Shown: positions 1 through 10,624, counted from the stretch's first letter. The stretch is DNA of 64,000 nucleotides from UBA11865 sp963749825 (GCA_963749825.1 CAVVOI010000014.1:310001-374000); one strand, 5' to 3'. Program-made: numbers and translations. The notes: generated by a model from the letters alone, not told the origin.

Positions 1-2
1 CC

Positions 3-347
3 GTCATATCGGGAGCAATCGGTACGTTGATGCCATCGCGAGTGGACAACTACCCTAATAGTTGCCTAGAATCTCTAGCGTTAGGAGTGCCTGTAATTGG
101 AAGTAACGACTCGAGTGTAGAGGAGATTATCGAAGATGGGAAGACGGGATTCCTTTTTAAGAACGGTGATTCTAAGAGCCTCTCATCCAGCATATCGAAG
201 CTTCTAAGCCTATCTTCTGAGCGATATCACTTGATGAAAAGGAATGCTGCGCATGCGAGTGCAGATATGGTTGCTGAAGATCGTGTGGGCCAATTAATCG
301 CCTATTACGAATCCTTGATTGCAGAGTTTTCCAACAATCTAGAATAG
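3..347 (+). CDS. GT4 glycosyltransferase, C-terminal part (cut by window start)
   Basis: The reading frame is open from the first bases, so this is the tail of a gene that starts before the window. About 114 residues are visible. They carry the C-terminal nucleotide-sugar-binding half of a GT-B family 4 glycosyltransferase: RVDNYPNSCLESLALGVPVI with the conserved Glu, then VEEIIEDGKTGFLF. Such enzymes transfer a sugar from an NDP-sugar to a growing cytoplasmic glycan. A family 2 glycosyltransferase follows after 5 bases, so the two are probably co-transcribed in an exopolysaccharide cluster. Sugar specificity cannot be read from the sequence. Confidence 0.85.
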   Translation, partial: VISGAIGTLMPSRVDNYPNSCLESLALGVPVIGSNDSSVEEIIEDGKTGFLFKNGDSKSLSSSISKLLSLSSERYHLMKRNAAHASADMVAEDRVGQLIAYYESLIAEFSNNLE

Positions 348-352
348 GTTTG

Positions 353-1292
353 ATGCAATTTTCAGTAGTTATCTGTACACATAACCGATCACAATTGTTG
401 GTTCAGGTACTCGATAGTCTGTCTAGCCAAGTTTTGGATTGTAATAAATTCGAAATATTGATTGTAGATAATTGCTCTAACGATGATACCATTGATATTG
501 CTAAACATTGGGCATCAACTAGAGAACATTTGATACTTCATGTAATTCGGGAAGAAGTGCAAGGACTTGGTTATGCCAGGAACACTGGTCTAAGTCATGC
601 CTCAGGGGAGTATGTCGCTTTTCTTGACGATGACGCCAAGGCTGATCCGAGTTGGTTAGTTAATACTCAACAGGTGTTTAATGAGGTTAATCCAAAGCCT
701 ATCTGCGTCGGGGGGCCTATCTTGCCTTTTTATTCTTCAAAGAAACCAGAATGGTTTAAGGATGAGTATGAAATCCGCACATGGGGTTCTGCCCCCCGAC
801 GTTTGAGCAAGGATGAATCATTTTCTGGGTCAAACATGATCTGGGATAAAAGAGCATTGCAGGAAGTTGGAGGATTTGATGTAGAAGTTGGCGTGAAAGG
901 TGAGTACCTATCCGTCGGTGAGGAGAACGTACCTTTCTATCGGGCCTGGCAATTATTCCAAAATCCAATGATTTATTATCATCCGGAGGTTCGCGTTTTT
1001 CATTGGACCCCGAAAGTATAAAATGACTGTTGGATACCCGCTGAAGAGAGCGTTTTCTTCTGGGCAGGTATCCCCTTATCTTCGCAAGAAAAAGACTCCC
1101 AAATATTCTCGCTTTAATTATTTCGCGAGTAATTTATATTCACTCATTTTATTGTCAATCAAAGCCATATTCCACATAAGAAAATACAAGTACAAGCAAA
1201 ACTGGCTTATAGAAGAGTGGATGCCGATAATGTCAAGATTGGGCGGAATCCTCGCTGTGGTTGGACTGAAATTCAAGCAGAAACAAGCTTAG
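353..1292 (+). pseudogene. GT2 glycosyltransferase, split by one frameshift
   Basis: The first reading frame (353-1021) has a GT-A fold family 2 signature: FSVVICTHNRS at the start, ILIVDNCSNDDT, the metal-binding run AFLDDDAKAD, and GSNMIWDKRALQEVGGFD. It stops at TAA 1019-1021. The next frame (1023-1292) continues the protein with MTVGYPLKRAFSSG and a basic, partly hydrophobic tail. Removing one T in GTATAAAATG at about 1020 restores VKMTVGY and a protein of about 313 residues, normal for this family. It is therefore one gene broken by a one-base insertion, or a sequencing error. ATG 353 is preferred over TTG 350. Confidence 0.8.
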
Positions 1293-1378
1293 TTATCGAT
1301 GTTGATTCAAACGTCATATGCACTGTAAGAAATAGTATATGTCATTAAGTGAATTGAGTTTCCTGACAGGTGTTCAGA

Positions 1379-2062
1379 ATGATTGAGCGGGTGGCAAGGA
1401 GGTTCAGAAGGCTTAGGGATCGCCTGCAGATAAAAATGCAAATTCAGCAGCGATGCCAAACAGAAAGACATGGCTCTGACTATGGTGGCTGGATTATTTG
1501 TCCGACCAATATTAATCAGAATAGTATTGTCTACTCATTTGGAATCGGCGACGATATAACGTTTGACTTATCACTGATTAAACAATACGGGGTCCGTGTT
1601 TATGCATTCGATCCAACACCAAAATCAATTGAGTGGTTGAGTAATCAAAAGTTACCAGAAAACCTTGTGGTCTATGGTTATGGAATAGCCGATTTTGACG
1701 GCCGATCCATATTTTATCCGCCCGAGGATCCAAGCCATATATCACATACAATCCTTTCACGAGACGAGACGGCCGACAAATCAATAAAAGTTGATGTTCA
1801 TAGACTTAAGACAATTATGGAGATGCTTGGGCACAGTAAAATTGATGTTTTGAAAATGGATATCGAAGGGGCTGAATACGCGGTTATTGAAGACCTGATA
1901 AAGGAAAGGATCCAGATAAATCAAATCTTGGTTGAATTTCACCATCGTTTTTCGAATGTGGGTATTGAAAAGACTCGCTATGCAGTAAACCTCCTAAATC
2001 AAGGTGGCTACAAGATATTTCATATATCACCTGGTGGTCTGGAATACTCATTTATCTCCTGA
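1379..2062 (+). CDS. FkbM family methyltransferase
   Basis: This SAM-dependent methyltransferase of the FkbM family is usually found in polysaccharide clusters, where such enzymes O-methylate sugars. The visible signature is VYAFDPTPKSIEWL (SAM-binding strand and acidic residue) followed by DVLKMDIEGAEYAVIEDL, the family's most conserved block, then ILVEFHHRF. About 227 residues, normal for the family. ATG 1379 is preferred to GTG 1370 because a CAGG-type Shine-Dalgarno lies just upstream of it. It is intact and lies between two glycosyltransferases. The sugar substrate is unknown. Confidence 0.85.
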   Translation: MIERVARRFRRLRDRLQIKMQIQQRCQTERHGSDYGGWIICPTNINQNSIVYSFGIGDDITFDLSLIKQYGVRVYAFDPTPKSIEWLSNQKLPENLVVYGYGIADFDGRSIFYPPEDPSHISHTILSRDETADKSIKVDVHRLKTIMEMLGHSKIDVLKMDIEGAEYAVIEDLIKERIQINQILVEFHHRFSNVGIEKTRYAVNLLNQGGYKIFHISPGGLEYSFIS

Positions 2063-2140
2063 AATAGATAATGACTATTGGTTTAGCAAAAACCGACCAA
2101 TATCGGAGTAGTTGTCACCATTCAAGCTTAAGGGTTTCGA

Positions 2141-3232
2141 ATGAGTGAACTGCCTCATATAACCTTTGGAATGATTGTGTTGAATGGTGAACCATTTATC
2201 TCTTACAATCTAAGGGCGATATATCCTTACGCTCACCAGATAATCGTTGTGGAGGGAGCTGCTCCCGGCGCTTTAAGTATTGCATCCAAGGATGGGCACT
2301 CAACTGATGGCACTCTTGAAAAGCTTTTACGCTTCAAAGAGTTAGAGGATTCAGAAAATAAGCTGTTGGTAGTAACCGCAGAAGATGAGGGTCACCCAGA
2401 TGGTTTTTGGCCCGGTGAAAAGGACGAGCAGAGCAAAGCGTATGCAGGCCGGGCTAATGGAGATTATTTATGGCAGGTCGATGTCGACGAATTTTACCGC
2501 TCGAAGGATATGGAAACCATCCTTCACCTTCTCAAGGCGGACAGTGATATCTCAGCAGTGTCGTTTAAGATGCTGATGTTTTGGGGTGGGTTTGATTATC
2601 TAGTAGATGGTTATTTTCTACGCCAAGGCATCGAAATCTTTCACCGTTTATTCAAATGGGGACCAGGATACAAATATGTTAGCCATAGACCGCCGACAGT
2701 AGTGGATACTGGTGGAAAAAATTTGAGAAGTGTTCGGTGGCTGGATGGTAATACGATGGCCAAAAAGGGAATATATCTATACCACTACTCCTCAGTATTT
2801 CCAAAACAGGTTAGAGAAAAAAGCTCCTACTATCAGGCGGCCGATTGGGCCAAGCGTGACAAAGCTGAGCAATGGGCCCAGGAAGTATTCATGGAATTGA
2901 AGCAACCTTATCGCGTGCACAATGTCTATACACAGCTGAGCTGGCTTGAGCGGGCAAATGTGGAGCATCCACAACAAATCGTCGAGCTACAAAAAGACAT
3001 TGACGCGGGCGAAATAGACATTGAATTACGACAGACATCTGATATTGAGGATTTGCTCAACTCAGCTTCGTATCGCACTGGTCGAGCGATATTCAAGTTT
3101 TGTGAGCCATTAGTTCGTAATTATTGGCGACCTTTGCGGAAGCGGATGGGGAAAATCGGCCGACTGATGATCGGCGATAACGAATGGCAAAAAGCATCGA
3201 CAAGAATCAATCGATTCTTTGGTCCCAGATGA
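2141..3232 (+). CDS. GT2-like glycosyltransferase
   Basis: A 363-residue protein with an N-terminal GT-A-like domain: ITFGMIVLNGEPFISYNL, a strand ending QIIVVEGAAPGA, and the metal-binding motif WQVDVDEFY near residue 110. The C-terminal third is rich in aromatic and basic residues and resembles no recognised domain. The family includes poorly characterised glycosyltransferases of capsule and exopolysaccharide loci. The ATG start follows a purine-rich stretch. It is intact and sits 32 bases before a GT4 gene, probably in the same transcript. The donor sugar is unknown. Confidence 0.75.
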   Translation: MSELPHITFGMIVLNGEPFISYNLRAIYPYAHQIIVVEGAAPGALSIASKDGHSTDGTLEKLLRFKELEDSENKLLVVTAEDEGHPDGFWPGEKDEQSKAYAGRANGDYLWQVDVDEFYRSKDMETILHLLKADSDISAVSFKMLMFWGGFDYLVDGYFLRQGIEIFHRLFKWGPGYKYVSHRPPTVVDTGGKNLRSVRWLDGNTMAKKGIYLYHYSSVFPKQVREKSSYYQAADWAKRDKAEQWAQEVFMELKQPYRVHNVYTQLSWLERANVEHPQQIVELQKDIDAGEIDIELRQTSDIEDLLNSASYRTGRAIFKFCEPLVRNYWRPLRKRMGKIGRLMIGDNEWQKASTRINRFFGPR

Positions 3233-3263
3233 ATAAATAGTAACGGATCGAAAGCTGGAACTT

Positions 3264-4541
3264 ATGCGTGTATTGATGATAAATACCGAAGCGAGTGTAG
3301 GTGGTGCGGCACAGGCAATGTGGCGTCTACACAAAGGATTTATCCAACAAGGGCATGAATCTTATATCGTTGCCAGATCAAATAGAGCATCCCTTCCCAA
3401 TGCCTATGAGATGTCAAACCTGGAACCTGGTACCTTTTCTACAGTTTACTCTTGGATCGACAAGGCAAAACTAATCTTGGCCAGCAAGTTCGGCCTGCAA
3501 TTTTCCAAGTACTACTCAGCCGGAAATATCGTCAAGTCCCCACTTTTTACTCAGGCAGATGTGGTAAATTTGCATAATCTTCACGGATATTATTTCGACT
3601 ATCGATTATTACCAAAGATCACAAACGAAAAACCTACCATCTGGACGCTGCATGATATGTGGGGGTTGACAGGTCATTGTGCCTACAGTTACGACTGTCA
3701 GCGCTGGCAATCGGGTTGTCATCATTGTCCGCTACTTAAAGAGCCCGGCCGGCGATTAGTTGAACCAAGAGCGACTCTATTTGATCGAACGCGTTCTGTC
3801 TGGCAAAGCAAGAGGAAGATCTATCAGAACAGCCATTTTCACGTTGTTGCGCCATCTCGCTGGCTATCACAACAGGCAAATAATAGCATTCTTGCCGATA
3901 CGGCGACCATTCATTACATTCCTTATGGTATCGATTTATCAGTCTTTCGACCGCGTTCAAAGGAAAATTCTAGATGGGCCTTGGAAATACCGCAAGAAGC
4001 GAAAGTTATTCTATTTCTGGCTGATAGTCTAACCAATCAACGAAAGGGGTATCAGTATTTAAGAGAAGCTCTTTCTCAACTCACGCTTGTTGAACCAATA
4101 ATATTGGTGACCGTGGGCTCGGGCACCGTAGACAGTGAAGATCTTGAAAATATCTCAGTTCGGAATCTTGGACGAATCTCCGATCAAGGTTTGTTAAGTC
4201 TCGTATACAGTTTGGCTGACATATTAATATTTCCATCTCTGGCTGATAACCTCCCATTGGTAATAATGGAAGCTTTAGCCTGTGGCACGCCGGTTGTGGC
4301 TTTCAATGTTGGAGGCGTGCCCGAGATGGTTCATCATCTGGAAACTGGTTACCTTGCTAGCTACAGAGATTCCGAAGATCTCCTCAGGGGAATAGAGTTG
4401 CTACTTCGGGAAGATTCTCTCCTCCAAAGGATGGCTCAGAATTGTCGCCAGTTAGCAAATAGGCACTATTCTAATCAATTACAGGTAAAAAAATATATAT
4501 TGTTGTTCCGCGAAGTTATTAAGGAGTTTCGCTTCGGATAG
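3264..4541 (+). CDS. GT4 glycosyltransferase (WcaC-like)
   Basis: A complete 425-residue GT-B family 4 enzyme. The N-terminus MRVLMINTEASVGGAAQAM is the glycine-rich acceptor-binding loop. The middle has IWTLHDMWGLTGHCAYSYDC and CHHCPLL, a His/Cys-rich segment shared with colanic-acid transferases of the WcaC type. The C-terminal donor site reads ADNLPLVIMEALACGTPVVA with the E-x7-E pattern. It probably adds a hexose to the repeat unit of the surface glycan made by this cluster. It is one of the few undamaged transferases here. Confidence 0.85.
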   Translation: MRVLMINTEASVGGAAQAMWRLHKGFIQQGHESYIVARSNRASLPNAYEMSNLEPGTFSTVYSWIDKAKLILASKFGLQFSKYYSAGNIVKSPLFTQADVVNLHNLHGYYFDYRLLPKITNEKPTIWTLHDMWGLTGHCAYSYDCQRWQSGCHHCPLLKEPGRRLVEPRATLFDRTRSVWQSKRKIYQNSHFHVVAPSRWLSQQANNSILADTATIHYIPYGIDLSVFRPRSKENSRWALEIPQEAKVILFLADSLTNQRKGYQYLREALSQLTLVEPIILVTVGSGTVDSEDLENISVRNLGRISDQGLLSLVYSLADILIFPSLADNLPLVIMEALACGTPVVAFNVGGVPEMVHHLETGYLASYRDSEDLLRGIELLLREDSLLQRMAQNCRQLANRHYSNQLQVKKYILLFREVIKEFRFG

Positions 4542-4611
4542 CCCAGTTTCGGCCATCAATATTTGAACTTGTTTCAAGTAGAACTATTGTTGGACTAAGC
4601 AATTCTAACGA

Positions 4612-5656
4612 ATGCATTCACCGATATTAAACCAGTTGCCTGATACGCCATCCGATTTGATTGGCTGGCCTTGGACTGAAGAAAGTCTTGGATTGCCTGG
4701 ATTTTCGGAACTCAGCGTGGATTGGCCTACTATATCCATTGTTACGCCAAGTTATAACCAGGGTCAGTTTATCGAAGAAACTATCCGTTCTGTCTTACTA
4801 CAAGGTTATCCCCAGCTTGAGTATATCATCGTGGATGGTGGAAGTACCGACAATAGCGTAAACATAATCAACAGTACGAACCATGGCTTGCTTATTGGGT
4901 TAGCGAACAAGACAAGGGGCAGGCTCACGCTATCAACAAAGGTTTTGCCAGAGCTACCGGCGCTTTAATCGGTTGGCTCAACAGTGATGACTTATTACTG
5001 CCTGGTGCTCTTGAAACGCTCGCTAAGGCTCACTTGAAAAATCCGGAAGCCATCCTGACCGGGAATGTCGAGAATGTCGTTCTGACTGATGACGGCTGGC
5101 TCCCCTTTGAGAACCGTAACAGTCCGCGATCAGTCATTTGAAAACTTTGTGAAGTTTTGGCAACAGAAAGCCGTGTTTCAGCAGCAAGGGCTCTTGGTTC
5201 CACGAAAAGCATTTGAGCTTGCCGGGCCACTTAGACGAGAGCCTACGCTATGTATTTGATTGGGACTGGATGTGCCGTTTGTCGATGCATGCTCCTGTCA
5301 TTTCTGTCGGTCAAACCATCGGCCGTTTTCGTTTTCATGGCGACTCCAAGACCGTTGCGGAAGGGCACGAATTTCTTTTAGAACAAAGTAAAGTCTCTAA
5401 ACGATACTGGCAATACCTGCCAGAAGGAGATGTTGATGAAGCGGCGCACGATCGATATTTGACCTCGACTTTTATCAAGCGAGGCGCCTTGATGACCTGG
5501 TACGGCCGGGAGGACGGTCCACAATTCTTATGGCAGTCCGTGAAGAGCAATCCATGGGCATCCTTACGCGCAATACCCGATTTGGTCAAGCCCCTTTTTG
5601 ACCTGTCTATTTGGCGCAAACATCTTAAACGATCGGCCGGGAAGATCTTTACTTAA
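4612..5656 (+). pseudogene. GT2 glycosyltransferase broken by three frameshifts
   Basis: The pieces join into one family 2 glycosyltransferase of about 348 residues. Frame one (from ATG 4612) has ISIVTPSYNQGQFIEETIRS and YIIVDGGSTDNS. A shift near 4890 leads into SEQDKGQAHAINKGFARA and GWLNSDDLLLPGALE, which includes the catalytic DD. A second shift near 5130 leads into QSFENFVKFWQQ and GLLVPRKAFELAG. A third, near 5225, leads into LDESLRYVFDWDWMCRL and a normal C-terminus. Total length is that of an intact gene, so the lesions are small indels, not deletions. No full-length product is expected unless the indels are errors. Confidence 0.82.
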
Positions 5657-5712
5657 GGTCCCGACGACTTCGTCACTTCCATTGCCAAACCAATCACAGG
5701 TGTTCGAATAAA

Positions 5713-6818
5713 GTGAATCAACGACGACTAATTTACCATTATCCTATGCAGATACGCGAATCAAGATTCTGGTAGCCAGGTGCATATCGTTCAAATGAAG
5801 CGGGCGTTTGAAGAATTGGGATATGAAGTGACGATGATAAGTGGCCCGGGTCGGAAAAGAAAGCAACTCATTCGGCAACTTAAAAAGGAGTTCGCGGCCG
5901 GCAAACGGTACGATTTTGTCTATGCCTGGGCGCCGACTGCGCCAACATTACGCGGCCGGGGTAACCAGCTTTATCCGATTTTAGATTTAGATTTTTTTCG
6001 CTGGTGCAAGCAACAAGGTATCAGGATTGGACTGTTCTACGGGGACGTTCATTGGCGCTTCGATCATTATCGGCGCTCTCTGGGTTGGGCCCAATACGGC
6101 GTTACTCTACCCTTATTCTGGTACGATTGGATAGTTTACACTCGATTTATCGATCATTTATTTTTGCCGTCTTTAAAAATGCGGAAAAAGTTACCTACAC
6201 CTTGGCCCGAGAATCGAATGAGCAGGTTGTTGCCCGGTTGTAACCTGCCAATCTCACCATCAAATGAGCGTGAATCCTCACAATCAGAGGGATTGAGTTT
6301 GTTTTATGTTGGCGGAATCCTCCCACCTCTCTATGATCTAAGATTGATGACCAGCACGGTTCTCGAGATGGATGGTGCGAAACTTACCATCTGTTGCCGA
6401 GAAGAAGAGTGGAAGATCAGCCCGCCATGCTTACGGACAATTAGATCCACAGAAAATCAGAATTGTACATGCTTATGGTGAGCAGCTTGAGGCATTTTAT
6501 GCCCAGGCCGATGTTTTCGGGCTGTTTTGGGAACCATATCCTTACTTAAATATAACGATGCCAGTCAAAGTATTCGAGTCAATGACCCATGGATTGCCCA
6601 TAATAACAACGGCAGGAACGGTAGCGGCCGAGTTTATTGAACAAGAGAATATCGGTTGGATTATCCGTAACAAAACGGAATTCAAGAATCTGATTGACAC
6701 ATTGATTAGGGATAAGGCCTTGATAAAAAAATTCAGTGATCGAGTAATTAGCGTAAGTCGGCATCACACCTGGCAGAAACGAGCTGCTTCAGTAGCTAGC
6801 GTAATGGTGGAAGAATGA
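5713..6818 (+). pseudogene. GT4-like glycosyltransferase broken by two frameshifts
   Basis: The likely start is GTG 5713 (VNQRRLIYHYP). A shift near 5750 leads into the frame reading YANQDSGSQVHIVQMKRAFEE, the usual N-terminal glycine/serine loop of this transferase family. A second shift near 6420 moves from LTICCREEEW to YGQLDPQKIRIVHAYGEQLE. The C-terminal donor domain then runs to 6818 with MPVKVFESMTHGLPIITTAG. Combined length of about 368 residues is normal. The hairpin TTGGGAG/CTCCCAA at 6819-6841 follows the stop but lacks a T-tract. Confidence 0.78.
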
Positions 6819-6944
6819 TTGGGAGTAAGCAAAACTCCCAAGCAGGGCAGAACGGCATGAACCGCATTACTCGGCTATATTCCACCTTCAATGAGTGCTG
6901 TGTCTTTGCAGCCATTAAGAATGGGAATTGATTCGACTAAAAGT

Positions 6945-8018
6945 ATGCATATTTGTCTCCTTGCAGATGCTCAAAGTCCACATACACTACGCTGGGCAAG
7001 ATATTTTGTTTCGCGTAGTCATCAAACCAGTATTATCTCTTTTCGGCCAGCTTCAATATCTGGTGTCGAGGTGTATACGTTTAACTCGGCAGAAAAACTG
7101 GGCAAACCTGGCTACCTTCTTTATGCACATGGCGTAAGAAAGTTGATTAGAGAGCTCAGACCAGACATTCTACATGCTCACCACGCCACCAGTTACGGAT
7201 TATTAGGAGCAACTTCGGGATGGCATCCTTATCTACTGCACACCTGGGGACGTGATGTACTGGATTATCCTAAAAATCCTGTTTACAAGAGAATAGTGTC
7301 CTTCAATTTACGCCAGGCAGACATTGTCACTTGCACTAGCGAGATTATGGTTCAGGCCGTTCAAAATCTGGTTGGTGTCAGTCAGGAAACGCGTAAAATT
7401 CCCTTCGGTGTTGACCTTGAAGAATTCAAACCAAACGACAAGATTAGAGTTGAAGATCGACTCGTTATTGGAACGACAAAGTCTTTTGAGCCAATTTATG
7501 GCTTACAGTATCTTTTGAAAGCCTTTTCTTTGGTAGCTCAGAACAACTCTAACATACAACTTATACTCGTCGGTGATGGTTCTCAGCGCAGTTACCTGGA
7601 ATCTTTAGCTAAAGAATTGGGCATATTTGAATTGACCGAATTTACAGGCCGTGTATCACACCAAGAAATTGCCGCATATCTCGCTCTGATGGACATATTC
7701 GTTGTGCCTTCATTGCTGGAGAGCTTTGGAGTGGCCGCCGCCGAGGCATCTGCCATGGAAATCCCTGTAATTGCCTCAGATGTTGGTGGTTTGCCAGAGA
7801 TCGTTAAAGATGGTCTAACAGGTCTACTTGTTCCACCGGCAAACACAAAGGCCCTGGCGCTGGCATTAAAAAGACTAATAGACGATCCAGAACTTCGATC
7901 GACCTTGGGAAAAGGTGGCCGCAAGTTAGTTTCAGAAAAATATGACTGGCTCGAAAATGCGGCCGAAATGGAAAATCTGTATTCCAAAGTATTAAATTCG
8001 GCTCAGAAATCACTGTAA
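6945..8018 (+). CDS. GT4 glycosyltransferase
   Basis: An intact GT-B family 4 glycosyltransferase. The start at ATG 6945 fits the family, whose N-terminus reads MHICLLADAQSPHTLRWARYF; in-frame ATGs at 6891 and 6921 would add an unusual leader. The middle has RPDILHAHHATSYG and HTWGRDVLDYP. The donor site is LLESFGVAAAEASAMEIPVIASDVG cut by the E-x7-E pattern, then GLPEIVKDGLTGLLV. It probably transfers a hexose in the surface-glycan pathway. The next transferase begins 16 bases after the stop. Confidence 0.85.
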   Translation: MHICLLADAQSPHTLRWARYFVSRSHQTSIISFRPASISGVEVYTFNSAEKLGKPGYLLYAHGVRKLIRELRPDILHAHHATSYGLLGATSGWHPYLLHTWGRDVLDYPKNPVYKRIVSFNLRQADIVTCTSEIMVQAVQNLVGVSQETRKIPFGVDLEEFKPNDKIRVEDRLVIGTTKSFEPIYGLQYLLKAFSLVAQNNSNIQLILVGDGSQRSYLESLAKELGIFELTEFTGRVSHQEIAAYLALMDIFVVPSLLESFGVAAAEASAMEIPVIASDVGGLPEIVKDGLTGLLVPPANTKALALALKRLIDDPELRSTLGKGGRKLVSEKYDWLENAAEMENLYSKVLNSAQKSL

Positions 8019-8033
8019 AGAATCTCATTGTTT

Positions 8034-9278
8034 ATGCGAATCCTCTATCTCTCCCAATATTTCCCCCCAGAAGTCGGCGCAACCCAAACCCGGGCCTTTG
8101 AGATGGCTCGCGGGCTCATGAAAGCCGGTCATCAAGTGACCGTTATCTGCGAATTTCCTAATCATCCCTCCGGTATCATGCCTGAAACTTATCGTCGCAA
8201 GATTTATGAGCGCAGCAATCTGGATGGCATTGATGTTATTCGTGTATGGGTAAAAGCATCGCCGGTAAAAACGTTCAGGAGCCGGATGGCTTTTTACCTC
8301 ACTTATATGGTGATGGCCTTCGTCGCCGGAGTGTTAATCGCTCGCAAAAAATATGACGCCTTATATGCCAGCTCGCCTCCGTTATTTGTAGGTGGTGCTG
8401 CGCTTGTCGCTCAGCTTATTTGCGAAGAACGCCACTATTCTTTGAGGTCGCGATTTGTGGCCGGAAACGGCCGTTCAAATGAATCAAATTAACAATAGTC
8501 GGGCTATTCGTCTGTCGATATGGCTTGAGGAAGCGTGTTACCGTCGAGCGCTTCGTCTAGTCGTGGTGACGAAAGGTGATGAAGGCGAGATTAGTTTCAC
8601 GTGGTATACCGGAAGATAAAGTTGCGATCATCCCTAATGGCGCCAATGTTGAATTGTATACCGCGCGCGATCCGTGATGGCGCTCTTCAGACAAGACCTA
8701 GGATTGGAACCCAATCATTTTGTCGTGATTTATACGGGGTTATTGGGTCTTATTCATGGCTTGGAGACGGTTATCGAAACGGCCGAGTTACTGATGGATC
8801 AAGAAGAGATACGATTTCTATTTGTGGGCGAAGGACCACGAAAAGTCTTTTCTTAAGGAAATGTGTGAATCCAGGTCTATCAACAATGTGATTTTTCACG
8901 ATGCAGTGCCAGAAGCTGAGTTGGCAGACTATATTGCATTATCAGACATTGGTCTGCACGTTCAAAGAGGCCTGGAAATTGCGCGCATGGCTGTACCAGT
9001 AAAGATGTTCAGCTACATGGCCTGTGAAAAGCCGGTTTTGTTGGCGTTGGAAGGGGAGGCGGCCGAGATATTAGAGGCGGCCGATGCCGGGATCGTGGTT
9101 CCCCCAGAAGATCCCCCGGCCCTGGCGGATGCGATTCTGTATTATGCAGGGCCACCCAGAGCGATGCGTTGAATATGGCCGAAACGGCCGGTTAGCGGTA
9201 GAAAAATACTATTCGCGGCAGGCGTTGGCCAAGGAATTGGCCGAATTAATACAAGAGGTAATTCAAATTCAAAAATAG
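8034..9278 (+). pseudogene. WbuB-like GT4 glycosyltransferase with multiple frameshifts
   Basis: The N-terminus MRILYLSQYFPPEVGATQTR with VICEFPNHPSG is the classic start of WbuB/WcaI-type GT4 enzymes. The reading frame breaks at about 8435 and a base seems lost in the DLWPETAVQMN block near 8450. It breaks again near 8600 and 8675 (IIPNGANVELYTARD), near 8840 and near 9165. The C-terminal pieces still read VIYTGLLGLIHGLETVIE, MAVPVKMFSYMACEKPVL and a final helix to 9278. The overall span encodes about 414 residues, the family's normal length, so at least five one-base indels have built up without a large deletion. Confidence 0.8.
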
Positions 9279-9315
9279 CTGTCACAGTTAGTCTTATGAA
9301 GGTCGAGCATCTTGC

Positions 9316-9338
9316 CGAACAATCAGTTCGTTTTTTTT
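9316..9338 (+). terminator. Possible intrinsic terminator after glycan cluster
   Basis: A short stem CGAAC / GTTCG with a 5-base loop is followed by eight T residues, just after the last glycosyltransferase. The stem is only 5 bp, so efficiency is uncertain. The rest of the gap 9279-9529 shows no convincing gene or other structure. Confidence 0.5.
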
Positions 9339-9529
9339 AAGCCTGTTGCCTGCTATGTGCCGCTGCGGTAAGATTCTTCGCAGTTCTCGTGAAACGAAGA
9401 TTCGATGGATTATTACTTGAGGTCGCGCCAGGGTACCAGGGAGCGTAATTACCGTTTTACTGGGGAACCGAACTCGTCCTATCTTCTCGTAACAGTGTGG
9501 TAGTCAAGTGATTCAAGATCAAAGCAGAT

Positions 9530-10624
9530 ATGGATTCGAAATTATCTCATTGGTGTGAAGGCTTAATTGAAGCCGGGTGGTTAGCTGCGGTAGTAGCCAC
9601 ACCCCTTTTCTTTAACATCCATTCTTCCCGGGTTTTTGAGCCGGATAAGTTGACCTTGCTGCGCTCGATTGCCGTATTTATGGCTGCAGCATGGCTGATT
9701 CGATTCATCGATGGACAGGGTTGGAGATCGCTTGGTTGGCTGCGCTGGCGGAGTGATAATTCTATCTGGCGTCTGCCTCTCGTATTGCCAGCATTTCTAC
9801 TTGCAGTTGCCTATCTCCTATCAACGATATTTTCGATAACCTTTAATGTTAGCTGGGCGGGATCTTATCAGCGCCTTCAGGGCACGTATTCGACCCTTTC
9901 TTATCTGGTCATTTTTGCCCTGATGGTGGCGACAATTCGAAGGCGGGAGCAGGTTTCACGGATTGTGACAACGATCATCGTCACAAGTATTCCGGTCGCC
10001 TTATATGGGATGCTGCAACACTTTGGCCTGGACCCTTTGCCGTGGGGTGGGGATGTACAACAACGAGTCGCCGGACACATGGGCAACTCGATCTTTATAG
10101 CTGCCTACCTGATCATGGTGGTGCCGTTGACGCTGGCCCGGATCATCGATGCCTTTACGAATATTTTACAAGATGAAGAAATTGAGACGGCCGATGTCAT
10201 CCGGTCGTCTATCTATATATTTGCCCTTGCCATACAGATCATAACGATTTACTGGTCTCGTAGCCGTGGCCCATTCCTCGGCCTGGCAGTGAGCATGTAC
10301 GCCTTTGTTCTGATTTTGTTGGTCACCCTCAGGAACACACAGACAAGTGAACAACGCAAGTTATCGGCCGCCGATGCGGGTCGGGCTCTTCTATTAGTAG
10401 GGCTTGGTATCGTTTTACCGCTCTTCTTAGCGGCTGTGTTTTTGGAAGGAAGGATCTCAGCCAACCTTATCCTTGGCTGTTTTCGCCGGCATGGTGTCGC
10501 TCTTGGTGATCGTTATCCTCGTCATGGCTTTGGCCAAACGAGGCTGGAATTGGTTATGGTTGAGCTGGATTTTCCTGGCGGTATTATTGGCAGGCGTATT
10601 GGGCTTATTCAACATAGGATCTGA
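9530..10624 (+). pseudogene. O-antigen-ligase-like membrane protein, N-terminal piece (frameshifted)
   Basis: This is the N-terminal part of a large polytopic membrane protein of the O-antigen ligase/polymerase (Wzy_C) type. Hydrophobic segments alternate with loops, and the signature WSRSRGPFLGLAVSMYAFVL, typical of the ligase core, lies near residue 240. The frame is normal to about residue 310 (LAAVFLEGRIS), at about 10460. After that the peptide becomes charged and loses its membrane character, whereas the overlapping frame from 10473 continues with AVFAGMVSLLVIVILVMALA. A single indel near 10465 explains this. The gene would polymerise or transfer glycan chains on the outer face of the membrane. 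Confidence 0.75.

Noticed and set aside
5130..5145. In-frame TGA in the GT2 gene as a second selenocysteine codon
   Set aside because: The downstream homology continues in a different frame, there is no CxxU-type context, and no hairpin is evident; it is a frameshift, not Sec.
6819..6841. TTGGGAG/CTCCCAA hairpin as a terminator
   Set aside because: No T-tract follows on either strand, so it is left as a note in the gene entry.
7592..7987. 131-residue open frame antisense to the 6945 glycosyltransferase
   Set aside because: The plus-strand gene has complete GT4 motifs here; the antisense peptide is Ser/Ala-rich with no domain.
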